From NCBI GenBank assembly GCA_910585825.1, contig CAJUEY010000020.1, positions 1 to 55,209 on the forward strand: a stretch of DNA of 55,209 nt, read 5' to 3'. Origin of the DNA: an uncultured Lachnospiraceae bacterium. GTDB taxonomy: Bacteria > Bacillota > Clostridia > Lachnospirales > Lachnospiraceae. The position numbers and the translations under genes were made by a program. The first letter of the stretch is position 1; each line of letters begins with the position of its first letter. Of the stretch, positions 7,492 through 16,522 are shown in pieces. The notes below the pieces were generated by a model, which did no database searches, was not told the origin of the DNA, and was given only the letters and a program-made list of their open reading frames with translations.

Positions 7492-9387
7492 ATGAAAGAA
7501 GAACGGGAGAATGTGCAGGAGAGAAAGCCTCAAAATTCAAAATTGAAAATGACATTTGCCATTTTGTTTTTGGCAATTCTATTCATTCTGGAATTGTATC
7601 TCATGATGAATTATCCAAAAGAATATATTTTTCTGGGAATAGCAGCGCTTGGAATCTTGTGCCTAGTGTATATTGTGACAGATCTTTCCTTTAAAGTAAA
7701 GCAGGAGAGAGATGAGGCTTATGTGAAAGAATACGAGAGCATATATAAAGCGCAAAAAGTTTCTTATGTATTTATGAAACAGAGTTTTATGGATATGGAA
7801 GAAATTTTAGATAAGATTAAAGCAAATTTGGAAGTTCCTGCCGATGAACTGATTGAAGCTCAGAAAGCTGTGGGTAAGATTACAATTAAAAAGAATAGAG
7901 AAAATACAGCATCTGTTCTAAATTCCAATGAAAAAGTGATAAATCAAATGACTTCTTTTGAGGAAAATATGAAAAATATTATCCGCGATATGGAGGAATC
8001 CATAAGCAATCGCAGTCCGGAAATATCTGAGGGACAGCAGGATATCATTGAAAACCTTGAAAAAAATCAGGCAATGTTAAGAGAAGAAATAAACAGGCTG
8101 AAAGAACAGATTGATCAAAAAAACAGTGAAATTTTAGATGCTGTTAAAAATTCTGTTTCGGAAAGTGCAGACATGCTGGAAAAACGTATTTCATCAGAAA
8201 TTTCTGTGCAGGTAAAAGAAAATGTTGTTTCAGCGGAAATGATTGCCGGAAAATTGAAAGAAACAATGATACCGGGAGAGACTGTAATACATGGGAAGGA
8301 TACAGAAACAGAGCCAGTAATACCGGAAGAAACGGCGGCATCAGAAATTAAAGTATCCGAACCGGCAATACAGGAAGAACCGGAAAAGGCAGCAGTAAAT
8401 GCAGCCGTATCAGAATCAGTAATGCAGGAGGAGACGACAGCAATAGAAGAAAATGCAGCTGTATCAGAACCAATAATACAGGAAGCGGAGACAGCAGCAA
8501 ATGCAGCCGTATCAGAACCGGTAATACAGGAAGCGGAGGCAGCAGCAAATGCAGATGTATCAGAACCGGTAATACAGGAAACGGAGGCAGCAGCAAATGC
8601 AGCCGTATCAGAACCGGTAATACAGGAAACGGAGGCAGCAGCAAATGCAGATGTATCAGAACCGGTAATGCAGGAATCGGCAGTAACAGAAGAGAATGCA
8701 GCCGCATCAGAACCAGTAATACAGGAATCGGCAGTAACAGAAGAGAATGCAGCCGCATCAGAACCAGTAATGCAGGAATCGGCAGTAGAAGAGAATGCAG
8801 CTATATTAGAATCGTTGATGCAGAAATTGACGACAGCATCAGAAGAGAATGCAGCTGCATCAGAACCAGTGATACAGGAATCAAGGGCGACATCAGAAGA
8901 GAATGCAGCCGTATCAGAATCAGTAATACAGGAATCGGCAGTAACAGAAGAGAATGCAGCTGCATCAGAACCAGTAATACAGGAATCGGCGGCAGAAAAG
9001 AATGCAGCTATATTAGAATCGTTGATGCAGGAAACAGCGGTAACAGGAGAGGATGCAGCTGCATCAGAACCAATAATACAGGGAGAAAAGGTAACAGCAA
9101 AAAATGCAGTTTTGGAGTCGGTAATACAGGAAGAACCCATAGTATCGGAAGAGAATGCTGCATCAGAACAGGCAGTATCGGAAAACAAAGAGACATTGGA
9201 GGAGATAGCCTCTTCCGGAAAAATCATGACACCGCAAGAAATCGCATCTCTGTTGGAAGAAACAGATACCGCAATGGAAGTACAAGAGCCTGTAAAAGAA
9301 GAAAAGGCGTCTACTACGGATCTTTCCTCAGATCCTGGTCATGTAATGACACCGGAAGAAATCGCTGCTTTCTTGGCGAATATGTGA
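7492..9387 (+). CDS. Membrane-anchored coiled-coil protein with acidic tandem repeat and two C-terminal MTPxEIA motifs
   Basis: 631 residues; start ATG preceded by GGAGGATAGTAGAT. Two hydrophobic helices at about residues 20-40 and 45-63 form a membrane hairpin, followed by a coiled coil to about 260 (heptad-rich, Lys/Glu/Ile). From about 290 to 565 the protein is an acidic, Ala/Glu/Ser-rich tandem repeat of 16-18 residues with the consensus AA-x-SEPVIQES-x-TEEN. The tail holds two copies of one short motif, IMTPQEIASLLEE and VMTPEEIAAFLANM, the second at the extreme C-terminus. A membrane anchor, flexible acidic arm and terminal peptide suggest a scaffold that presents the motif to a partner, by analogy with the EIDALL peptide at the FliM N-terminus (inference only). 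It lies directly downstream of the cNMP-like gene. No enzymatic domain is seen. Confidence 0.75.
   Translation: MKEERENVQERKPQNSKLKMTFAILFLAILFILELYLMMNYPKEYIFLGIAALGILCLVYIVTDLSFKVKQERDEAYVKEYESIYKAQKVSYVFMKQSFMDMEEILDKIKANLEVPADELIEAQKAVGKITIKKNRENTASVLNSNEKVINQMTSFEENMKNIIRDMEESISNRSPEISEGQQDIIENLEKNQAMLREEINRLKEQIDQKNSEILDAVKNSVSESADMLEKRISSEISVQVKENVVSAEMIAGKLKETMIPGETVIHGKDTETEPVIPEETAASEIKVSEPAIQEEPEKAAVNAAVSESVMQEETTAIEENAAVSEPIIQEAETAANAAVSEPVIQEAEAAANADVSEPVIQETEAAANAAVSEPVIQETEAAANADVSEPVMQESAVTEENAAASEPVIQESAVTEENAAASEPVMQESAVEENAAILESLMQKLTTASEENAAASEPVIQESRATSEENAAVSESVIQESAVTEENAAASEPVIQESAAEKNAAILESLMQETAVTGEDAAASEPIIQGEKVTAKNAVLESVIQEEPIVSEENAASEQAVSENKETLEEIASSGKIMTPQEIASLLEETDTAMEVQEPVKEEKASTTDLSSDPGHVMTPEEIAAFLANM
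8356..9180 (+). repeat. Tandem 48-54 bp repeat in coding sequence
   Basis: About sixteen in-frame units encode variants of SEPVIQE-x-EAAANAAV (16 residues, 48 bases) and SEPVIQESAVTEENAAA (17 residues, 51 bases). Adjacent units at 8500-8680 are almost identical at DNA level, indicating recent expansion; outer units are degenerate. All length changes keep the frame. Confidence 0.8.
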
Positions 9388-9410
9388 ATGATGTTTTAGT
9401 AATATACTCA

Positions 9411-9452
9411 TAAAGAATAGCCGTTTAGCAATCTGCTAACGGCTATTCTTTA
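9411..9452. terminator. Bidirectional terminator between convergent genes
   Basis: ATAAAGAATAGCCGTTTAGC pairs with GCTAACGGCTATTCTTTAT with one bulged T. A and T tracts on either side let it serve the plus-strand coiled-coil gene and the minus-strand GH2 gene, which converge here. Confidence 0.8.
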
Positions 9453-9494
9453 TGAATTAAGTCAATGTGTAAGTTTAATTACTTTCAAACAGCA

Positions 9495-12400
9495 TTACTT
9501 TGTGATCTTAACAGTGGACTTTTGTCCTTTGCCTTTTAATTTCTTCTGATATGCCTTTAATTTTGATTTCGGCACCTTAATCTTTGCTTTTGCATCAATT
9601 CCTTTAAAGGCTTTCTTTCCTACTTTATTTAATACAGTAGATTGAATCTTAATCGTTTTTAATTTCTTAGCTCCTGAGAATGCATTTGCACCAATTTCTG
9701 TTATGTTCTTGCCAATGGTTACTGTCTTTAACTTCTTATTGTTCTTAAAGGCATTTTTTGCAATCTTTGTGACCGCATAAGTACGTTCCTGAATTTTTAC
9801 TGTATCAGGAACAGTAAATTTCGTATTTGTCTTCTTTGCCGGTTTTACAAAGGTTACAGTGCCGCCGTCTGCAGTGGAGGTGATTACCTGATAATCCGCT
9901 GTTTTGTCATCAGATGAATAGGTTTTTCCTACAGGAAGCGGTTTTGGTGTTTGGCCACCGATTGGAAGATTTGATGTTTTGTTTTTCAAGTTCTCCATTG
10001 CCGTATTCAGTTTATTCATTGCTTCGGTTATTTCTTCAGAGCTTGCAGTTGCCCACGCTGTTTTTAATGCAGCCAACGCACTTTGGAAATTTGCCCAGGA
10101 ATCTGCAGTGTAATTAAGTTCATCTTTTTTTGCCGCATCTTCAAATACTTTGTCAACAGTCGGTTTCATGTCATTGATTTTATTGTCCTCTTCGCTTCGT
10201 ATTTGAATAGCATAAGTTTTTGTTGCGTTTCCGTCTTCCGATTCCACAATAATTCGAATAATTCCATTTTCATCTGCTGGAACAACGGTTACAGAGGAAT
10301 TAGATTCTGAAGTTGCTTCTAAAACTGCATTTATAGAACGTCCGTCGATGTCCACGGTATAGTCAGTAGTATTTGAATTAAAATCTGGTACAGCAATGTT
10401 ATTAATTTTCAGAGTATCCAACGTAGCAGTAGTGTTGGTCTGATAGGTAATACCTGTGTTGTAAATTTCACATTCCATCAATCCGACACATAGAATGCCG
10501 TTTCCCTGTGGTGTAAATGTAATACTTAACTCTGACGCACTCGGATTATCATCAAATGTGTAAGAAATCATATTATTTGCATCCACATCTGAAGCGGTAT
10601 ATTCGACGTTTTCTCCATTTGCAGAAAACGTTACAGTTTTAGGTAATTTTACTTCATTATTTATAAAGTAAAATAATTTCACTTCACTTAAAGTTTGTAT
10701 ATCATTCCAGTTAAATGTTATTGTTGCTGAAGAGGAATTTAACCTAGATCCATAATTTGTCCAACGCTTTTGAGAGTCATTAGAAACTGATGAATCTCCA
10801 TCTACAATAGCCATTAAGTTATCAGCAGTAGGATTACAGCTTTCTTTTAAAGATGAGCGATAAGGATCCAACGCTACATTTACAGGATTAGTTTGAGTGA
10901 AATCCGTTACACGAATCGTCATTTTTACTGGGAGGGTTATACCATTTGGAATTGTGGCAGTTCCATTTACAGTAACAATATTTCCTATTTCAGATAAATC
11001 TTTTGATGATATCTCATCCCAAGTTACCGGGTAATTTCCATAAACATTTCCGTTCGGCAGAATGCCGGATACGGTATTGGGCATATACGGTACTTGATTT
11101 GGAATTGTAGCTTTTGAACAATTCTTCATTAAAGTTATAATCGGATTTACATGAAGAACGGCAATAACCGGGAGTTCTTCTGTTTGAATAATAAGTTTAC
11201 CATTAATCTGATAGTCTCCGGGATTCTCATATATATCTGCCGTTATATCATCCCAGATAACATCAGCATCTAAGGTCGTATTATCACTCATAAAACAGCT
11301 TACCTTTGTTTGCAGAACCGGAGCTGTACCCATATCTATTGTATATTCTGTCTGAAGATCATAGCTTTTCAAATAAGATTCGCCTATGTTATCTCCTGTG
11401 GTATTAATTATTACAGTCTGAGGATTCATACCATTGGATTCTACTTTAAGTGCGAAACCGCCGGCTTCTTCTGTAGAACGTACAATTACAAGCGCTTTTC
11501 CACTAAAAGCATCGATATTTGCAGTTTTTTTACTTGTCAGTACGGATTTTTGCTGGAATTTGTGAATCGTTGATGGATTTCCGTTATCTACACCTACAAT
11601 TTCACCGTTACCTGACAAAGAAAAACGAATATTGTTGTCTGCCTGACTGGCAAATTCTCCGTTTTTATCCAGGATATCTACATCAATGTAAGCAAGACTT
11701 GATCCATCAGCCTGCAGTTCTGTTTTTTCCGGTGTAACTTTTAGAGCAGATCCACGGTCACTATTTGTAGTTACTGTTTTAATTCCAATTGTATCGGTAA
11801 TTTCATTTCCGTTTTCATCATATGCTTTTGCACTGAGTGTGCCGGCTTCGTACTCTACAAAAAACTGTGCTGCCATATTGTCTGAATTGCTATTGTTATC
11901 CGTATTATTTGCAATACATTTATTCCCATCTACAGCAGTTGTGCGGTACATGCCATATTCATAACCGGCATTTGTTGTCAGAGTTTCTCTTGTAGCAGTT
12001 CCGACTAATTCGTCGTTTAACAGTAAATGAACTTCTGCTGCATTGGAATACAGATCTACCTGAACTTTTCCTCCGTTTACAATTAAATCTTCTTCATTCC
12101 AGCAGCCGGGAACAATATGAAGAGTTGTTTTATCTTCTTTCCACTGGCTGGTGTAAAAATAATAAGAATCTTTCGGAAAACCTGCTGTATCAATAATACC
12201 AAAGTAAGAAGAGTTTGGTACCGCCTGAGTGTCTTTGCTCGCGGATCCTGTTCCGGTATGGTGCCATGGGGTAGGTTCTCCTATGTAATCAAATCCTGTC
12301 CATACAAAAGTACCAGACATAAAGTCGTTTTTAATAACCGGAAGCCATGCCGCCCTTGCTTTCTGTCCCCAGCTTACAGCGTGAGTGTCATATGCAGTAC

Positions 12401-14168
12401 ACTGATGATTATGTTCATTTGGATTAGACGTTTGAGAGGTTGTATAGTAAACACCGCGGCTGTTAATTGAAGAAACTGTTTCCGTTGCAACTAACGGCCA
12501 GGATGGCTGCAGAGTATGATTGTATTCATAGTTACCGGGTGAATAATTTAATCCTACCACACCGTCTGCATTTGCAAGCAGTTCATCAATTTTTGTCCGA
12601 AAATCACTTGTCCTGCTAAAATTAGCGTTGTTATCTCCGCAGGTAATCGGCTTTGTCTGATCAATTGCTTGAATCCAGGTGATCATGTCACGGGCATTAT
12701 TTGTAAAATCTGTGACAAAAGGTTCTCCAGAAGGATTTACACTGTTATTTACGGTTGGGAGTTCGTTACCGATAGACCACATAACAACACAGGGATCATT
12801 TTTATCACGATTGATAAAAGATTCCAGAACGAATTGTACCCATTTTTCTCCTTCCGTGGCGCCGATTAAATGATTGTCCGATGTCAAAGTTTCATTAAAC
12901 CATTTGGAAAAATCATTTGTATTTCCATTTTTCTGCGTGTGCCAGCCATCATATACTTCATCCATTACAAGCATTCCAAGTTCATTGCAGACCTCCAGAA
13001 ATACTTTACTTGGAGCATTGTGGCTAGTACGGATTGCATTACATCCCATTTCTTTTAATTTCACTACCTGACGGTAAACAGCGTCACGGTAAGCGGAAGC
13101 ACCAAGTGCGCCCTGATCATGATGCATACAAACACCTTTCATCTTCACATTTTCGCCGTTTAATGAAAATCCGGTGTTAGGATCATAATCAAAATAACGG
13201 AAACCGAATTCTGTTGTGTAAGTATCCACTACTTTTCCGCCGACTGTAATTTCCGTTTTCACATAGTAAAGATTTGGATGATCACAATCCCAAAGTTTTG
13301 GGCTGTTTACGATAACTTCCTGTGACTGATCTATGGAACCTTTTGATGGTATGTCCAGAGTATCTTCTGCAGGTGCTTTTGACACGATTGTACCATTTGA
13401 ATCTTCAACGGTTGTGCGAACTGAAGCGCTTACCTGTGCATTACCGTCATTTTGTATCGTTGTTTTTACATTTACTGTTGCGTCATCATTTTTATGATCT
13501 TTAAGATCAGGTGTAGTGACATAAGAACCGTTCAAAGATACATGAACTGGATCTGTTACAGTCAAAGTGACGTCACGATAGATGCCAGCGCCGGAGTACC
13601 AACGGCTGGATGGAAATTCACTAACTGCTTTTACAGCAATGACATTCTCTGTTTTGCCATCGCATGTAATTTGATCTGAGATGTCAAAAGAAAAATTTGT
13701 ATATCCGTAATGATGTTCACCGAGTTTCGTTCCGTTTACATAAATATAAGCATTGTTGTATACGCCGTCAAAATTTAATATAACGGATTTTCCACTGTAG
13801 CTGGCAGGAAATATAACATTCTTACGATACCAGCCTGTGCCCCCTGGTAAAAAACCGGATTCAAGTTCGTATTTAATATCAAATTCCTGTGTTATGCTGA
13901 AATCATGGGGAATCTGAACATCTTCCCAGGAAGAATCGTCGTAATTTGCCGCAGATGCATCAATTGCGTTGTCCTTCTCTCCATTTTCATCCAAAAAGAA
14001 CTTCCAATCCTTATTGAAGTTAATCTCCCGGTCATTCGATTCTGTCAATGTGACTGCTTCCGCTGCGTTGGCCGTTACGTCATCGCCTATTGGAATGACA
14101 GGACTGCCAAGCGTCAAAGCGGCGGCCATCAGAATCGAAATCCATTGTCTGATACGCTTGCTTTTCAT
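9495..14168 (-). CDS. Secreted multidomain GH2 glycoside hydrolase (beta-galactosidase-like)
   Basis: 1557 residues, start preceded by GAGGAGGTAACAGC. Signal peptide residues 1-36 (ANA-AEA cleavage likely). GH2 architecture: sugar-binding sandwich ~48-210, Ig-like ~215-330, TIM barrel ~332-640. The general acid/base is E469 in WSIGNE and the nucleophile is E563 in VATETVSS. After the barrel come DUF4982-like and Ig-like domains (~690-890), a Big_4-like domain (~1010-1085, NYPVTWDEI), a discoidin/F5-8-type domain (~1093-1240), a cadherin-like sandwich (~1253-1330), a FIVAR helix pair (~1333-1400) and a lysine-rich BspA-like leucine-rich tail (KIAKNAFKNNKKLKTVTIG). There is no LPxTG. Sequence of the acid/base region suggests beta-galactosidase, but beta-glucuronidase or other specificity is not excluded. 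It runs in the same direction as the AraC gene just upstream, so it is a likely target. The leucine-rich tail is shared with the two GH95 enzymes. Confidence 0.9.
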   Translation of the reverse strand: MKSKRIRQWISILMAAALTLGSPVIPIGDDVTANAAEAVTLTESNDREINFNKDWKFFLDENGEKDNAIDASAANYDDSSWEDVQIPHDFSITQEFDIKYELESGFLPGGTGWYRKNVIFPASYSGKSVILNFDGVYNNAYIYVNGTKLGEHHYGYTNFSFDISDQITCDGKTENVIAVKAVSEFPSSRWYSGAGIYRDVTLTVTDPVHVSLNGSYVTTPDLKDHKNDDATVNVKTTIQNDGNAQVSASVRTTVEDSNGTIVSKAPAEDTLDIPSKGSIDQSQEVIVNSPKLWDCDHPNLYYVKTEITVGGKVVDTYTTEFGFRYFDYDPNTGFSLNGENVKMKGVCMHHDQGALGASAYRDAVYRQVVKLKEMGCNAIRTSHNAPSKVFLEVCNELGMLVMDEVYDGWHTQKNGNTNDFSKWFNETLTSDNHLIGATEGEKWVQFVLESFINRDKNDPCVVMWSIGNELPTVNNSVNPSGEPFVTDFTNNARDMITWIQAIDQTKPITCGDNNANFSRTSDFRTKIDELLANADGVVGLNYSPGNYEYNHTLQPSWPLVATETVSSINSRGVYYTTSQTSNPNEHNHQCTAYDTHAVSWGQKARAAWLPVIKNDFMSGTFVWTGFDYIGEPTPWHHTGTGSASKDTQAVPNSSYFGIIDTAGFPKDSYYFYTSQWKEDKTTLHIVPGCWNEEDLIVNGGKVQVDLYSNAAEVHLLLNDELVGTATRETLTTNAGYEYGMYRTTAVDGNKCIANNTDNNSNSDNMAAQFFVEYEAGTLSAKAYDENGNEITDTIGIKTVTTNSDRGSALKVTPEKTELQADGSSLAYIDVDILDKNGEFASQADNNIRFSLSGNGEIVGVDNGNPSTIHKFQQKSVLTSKKTANIDAFSGKALVIVRSTEEAGGFALKVESNGMNPQTVIINTTGDNIGESYLKSYDLQTEYTIDMGTAPVLQTKVSCFMSDNTTLDADVIWDDITADIYENPGDYQINGKLIIQTEELPVIAVLHVNPIITLMKNCSKATIPNQVPYMPNTVSGILPNGNVYGNYPVTWDEISSKDLSEIGNIVTVNGTATIPNGITLPVKMTIRVTDFTQTNPVNVALDPYRSSLKESCNPTADNLMAIVDGDSSVSNDSQKRWTNYGSRLNSSSATITFNWNDIQTLSEVKLFYFINNEVKLPKTVTFSANGENVEYTASDVDANNMISYTFDDNPSASELSITFTPQGNGILCVGLMECEIYNTGITYQTNTTATLDTLKINNIAVPDFNSNTTDYTVDIDGRSINAVLEATSESNSSVTVVPADENGIIRIIVESEDGNATKTYAIQIRSEEDNKINDMKPTVDKVFEDAAKKDELNYTADSWANFQSALAALKTAWATASSEEITEAMNKLNTAMENLKNKTSNLPIGGQTPKPLPVGKTYSSDDKTADYQVITSTADGGTVTFVKPAKKTNTKFTVPDTVKIQERTYAVTKIAKNAFKNNKKLKTVTIGKNITEIGANAFSGAKKLKTIKIQSTVLNKVGKKAFKGIDAKAKIKVPKSKLKAYQKKLKGKGQKSTVKITK

Positions 14169-14227
14169 GCTGTTACCTCCTCATTTTTCATGAAACAATA
14201 TGTTATTTATGCAGTTGGAATTTATCA

Positions 14228-14251
14228 TTCCATTGTTGAGATTTCTATGGA
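14228..14251. promoter_or_regulatory. Inverted repeat upstream of GH2 gene
   Basis: TTCCAT and ATGGAA form inverted arms around 12 bases, about 60 bases before the GH2 start. It could be a regulator site in the GH2 leader; six-base arms are weak evidence. Confidence 0.2.
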
Positions 14252-14346
14252 AAATGCACGTTGATGGGTACTTAGTAACATTTTTTTGTATAGAATTCCA
14301 AAAGCACTTACTCTATTCTAACATCTTTTATATAAAATAGCTATAT

Positions 14347-15318
14347 TCAAAAGAAAGAATCATCAGGAAATATCTGAAAATCTTTTTCAGAAGCTTCCTC
14401 TGATAAATCATGTAAAATTAATTTCCGGTATTGGTTTGGAGGGATTCCGATGGTATTCTTAAACAGTTTGGAAAAATGCTGGGAATCCTTTAAGCCTACC
14501 AGTTCGGCAATGTTCGTTAAAGTGAGGTTTGTGTTTAACATCAGTTCAATTGCATGATTGATCCGGTAAATATTGATGTAATTTAATATGGTCAGATTCA
14601 TATGATGAAAAAATATTTTGCTCAGATAACGTGATGAAATATTTAAATGCGACGCAATATCCGGAATCAGTATTTTCTTAGAAAAATTTTCATGAATATA
14701 AGAAAGCGCATATGAGACATAGCGAATGTGTTCCGGCGTATGGGAGGGGGAATCTGCAGTAAGAGATAAGTCAGGGTGCGTCCGTTTTATAAGATGCAGC
14801 GTCAGTTCCGCCAGGTGAAGGTTTGCCATGGCAGTGGAAAGAAGGTGATCCTCTTCAGCAGTTTCTTCTATTATATTATAGATGAGATCAGATATTTTTT
14901 TGTCTGCAGACAGATGCTGATAATGCTCATAAGGCATGATTAAAGCATTCATCAATGTTAAAGTATGGAACTCATTTTGATTGATAAGCCAGTGGGAAAA
15001 TGGAACAGGATCAAAATGAATATGCCGGAAAGCACAGGTATTTTCCGTATCTAAATATAAGGAATGGACCGTGTTGGGATAAATAATAATAAAGTCATCT
15101 TTTTGAAAGGTAAATTTTTTGTTATTGATATCCATAGAGCACTCTCCGGAATCAATCAGATAAATTTCAATAGATTTGTGGATATGCTTGGGAAAATTGT
15201 AGGGATATTCCCGCACCTGATTTGTAGCGCTGATAATCATCTGCATGCCAAGAAGGAGATCGCTGCTGACAGCCTGAGGTTTCTCCTGGAGATATTGCGT
15301 TTTAATCAAAAATTTCAC
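14347..15318 (-). CDS. AraC-family transcriptional regulator
   Basis: 323 residues. The N-terminal half is a cupin-type sensing domain (KHIHKSIEIYLIDSGECSM, FIIYPNTVHSLYL), the usual place for sugar binding. The last ~110 residues hold the AraC double helix-turn-helix: IPDIASHLNISSRYLSKIF and LTNIAELVGLKDSQHFSKLF, ending in GIPPNQYRK. The start at 15318 is GTG; a TTG three codons in (15309) has better spacing to AGAGGTGA and may be the true start. The gene lies between GH2 (same direction, 178 bases downstream) and the divergent chaperone/GH136 operon, so it probably activates one or both in response to a host-glycan sugar; that is inferred from position. Confidence 0.9.
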   Translation of the reverse strand: MKFLIKTQYLQEKPQAVSSDLLLGMQMIISATNQVREYPYNFPKHIHKSIEIYLIDSGECSMDINNKKFTFQKDDFIIIYPNTVHSLYLDTENTCAFRHIHFDPVPFSHWLINQNEFHTLTLMNALIMPYEHYQHLSADKKISDLIYNIIEETAEEDHLLSTAMANLHLAELTLHLIKRTHPDLSLTADSPSHTPEHIRYVSYALSYIHENFSKKILIPDIASHLNISSRYLSKIFFHHMNLTILNYINIYRINHAIELMLNTNLTLTNIAELVGLKDSQHFSKLFKNTIGIPPNQYRKLILHDLSEEASEKDFQIFPDDSFF

Positions 15319-15334
15319 CTCTGTTTAGTTCCGA

Positions 15335-15364
15335 ATTATACAAAAAAGTAGATAAAGTGGACAA
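15335..15364 (-). promoter_or_regulatory. Probable araC-type gene promoter
   Basis: On the minus strand TTGTCC, an 18-base spacer and TATAAT, 17 bases before the GTG start. It lies back to back with the promoter of the divergent operon. Confidence 0.5.
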
Positions 15365-15373
15365 GATTAAACA

Positions 15374-15401
15374 AGTTAAAAGTTTAAAGAAATGATATAA
15401 T
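15374..15401 (+). promoter_or_regulatory. Probable promoter of chaperone/GH136 operon
   Basis: A perfect TATAAT at 15396-15401 stands 52 bases before the GTG start. No good -35 box is present at the right distance, as expected for an activator-dependent promoter, which suits the adjacent AraC gene. Confidence 0.4.
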
Positions 15402-15453
15402 GAAAGAGAAATAAAGTCAATAGCGTTGTATAAAATGAATAGGAGTTCTATCT

Positions 15454-16506
15454 GTGAAGAAAAAAATTTGTATAATTATTACAATTCTGATTCTGGTAAT
15501 TTTTGTATTTCTTGTCTTTTTTATGTCGGGCAATCAATTTTCTATGACAATCAATGACAGCAAAATTGACAAAGAAGAATTTTTAGCCGCGGCATCCCAG
15601 CGAAGATACGAGGTGACAAGCTATTTTTCCGGTAAAAGCGGCGGGAATGTAGATTCTGATTTTTGGGAACGGGAGATTGAAGGGGAAGTTCCTTATCAGA
15701 AACTGGCGGAAGCGGCAATCGAAGAATTAAAGTATTTTCACGCAGTATATAGTCTGGCGGCGGAAAAAGGATACATAGAAAATGATGATTATTCGTCTTT
15801 TCTGGAACGCTGGGAATCAGAAAACAAAATACGAAAAGAAAAAATAGAAAAAGGCGAGGCGGTCTACGGCCTGTCAGAGTATACATTGGATTTATATAAA
15901 GAATACGAAATGGACACCCTGCAGAAAAGGTACTGTGAAGATCTGGAAAATGAAGGGATGAATATTACGGACGACGACAGGATGCAGTATTACGAAGAAC
16001 ATAAAGCATATTATAATCAGGAGGACGACAGAATACTGGATTACATTCAGATTCCGTATGAGGAAGAGAACATCAGTGAAGATCAAGTACAGGAATTAAA
16101 AGAAAGCCTCACATCCGTTTATAAACAAATGGATCAGGATCATTCGCTTTCGGCGCTGGCGGAAGAAGATGAGAATCTTTCTTCCTATCTTATGCATGCA
16201 GATGTGACAGCGGCGGAGCTGAGTTTCTATGCAAAGACGGACAGCGACATTCTGGAATATGCGTGGGATCTTGGAGAGGGAGAATCGACAGCGGTATTGG
16301 ATGAAAACGGATGCCTGTATCTGATTGAATGTACAAAAAGAAAAGCAAATGACGCAATTCCAATGGATGAAATAAAAGATAATATCAATAAGACGCTGAG
16401 AGAGCAGAGGTATAACGAGATCATAGCGGAGCGGGCGTTGCATGCATCAGTGGAATGTGACATGGAACAAGTGTATTCATTTATCAAAAAACATGTAAAC
16501 AATTGA
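15454..16506 (+). CDS. SurA/PrsA-like membrane foldase, probable LnbY-type chaperone for GH136
   Basis: 350 residues, GTG start with AGGAG eight bases upstream. One hydrophobic segment at residues 5-25 serves as signal anchor; the rest is extracytoplasmic, helical and charged. MTINDSKIDKEEFLAAASQR at the beginning and the long helical section with EMDTLQKRYCEDL resemble the chaperone part of SurA/PrsA/trigger-factor-type proteins. A parvulin-like stretch (DRILDYIQIPYEEENIS ... LSALAEEDENLSSY) follows, but catalytic prolyl isomerase residues are not obvious. It lies 16 bases before a GH136-like gene and one more follows. Bifidobacterium longum lacto-N-biosidase LnbX needs the adjacent LnbY to fold, and in Eubacterium ramulus the equivalent domain is fused to the enzyme (established knowledge as recalled). 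The context therefore suggests a dedicated chaperone for the two downstream enzymes. A general foldase is the alternative. Confidence 0.75.
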   Translation: MKKKICIIITILILVIFVFLVFFMSGNQFSMTINDSKIDKEEFLAAASQRRYEVTSYFSGKSGGNVDSDFWEREIEGEVPYQKLAEAAIEELKYFHAVYSLAAEKGYIENDDYSSFLERWESENKIRKEKIEKGEAVYGLSEYTLDLYKEYEMDTLQKRYCEDLENEGMNITDDDRMQYYEEHKAYYNQEDDRILDYIQIPYEEENISEDQVQELKESLTSVYKQMDQDHSLSALAEEDENLSSYLMHADVTAAELSFYAKTDSDILEYAWDLGEGESTAVLDENGCLYLIECTKRKANDAIPMDEIKDNINKTLREQRYNEIIAERALHASVECDMEQVYSFIKKHVNN

Positions 16507-16522
16507 TTTGAAAGGAGAAAAA

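Noticed and set aside
8356..9180. CRISPR-like array
   Set aside because: Repeats are contiguous, in frame and coding, with no unique spacers and no cas genes.
8115..9227. 370-residue open frame on the minus strand opposite the acidic repeat
   Set aside because: It is a periodic shadow of the repetitive plus-strand coding sequence (SDAAAFSS-type repeats), with no ribosome site or independent evidence.
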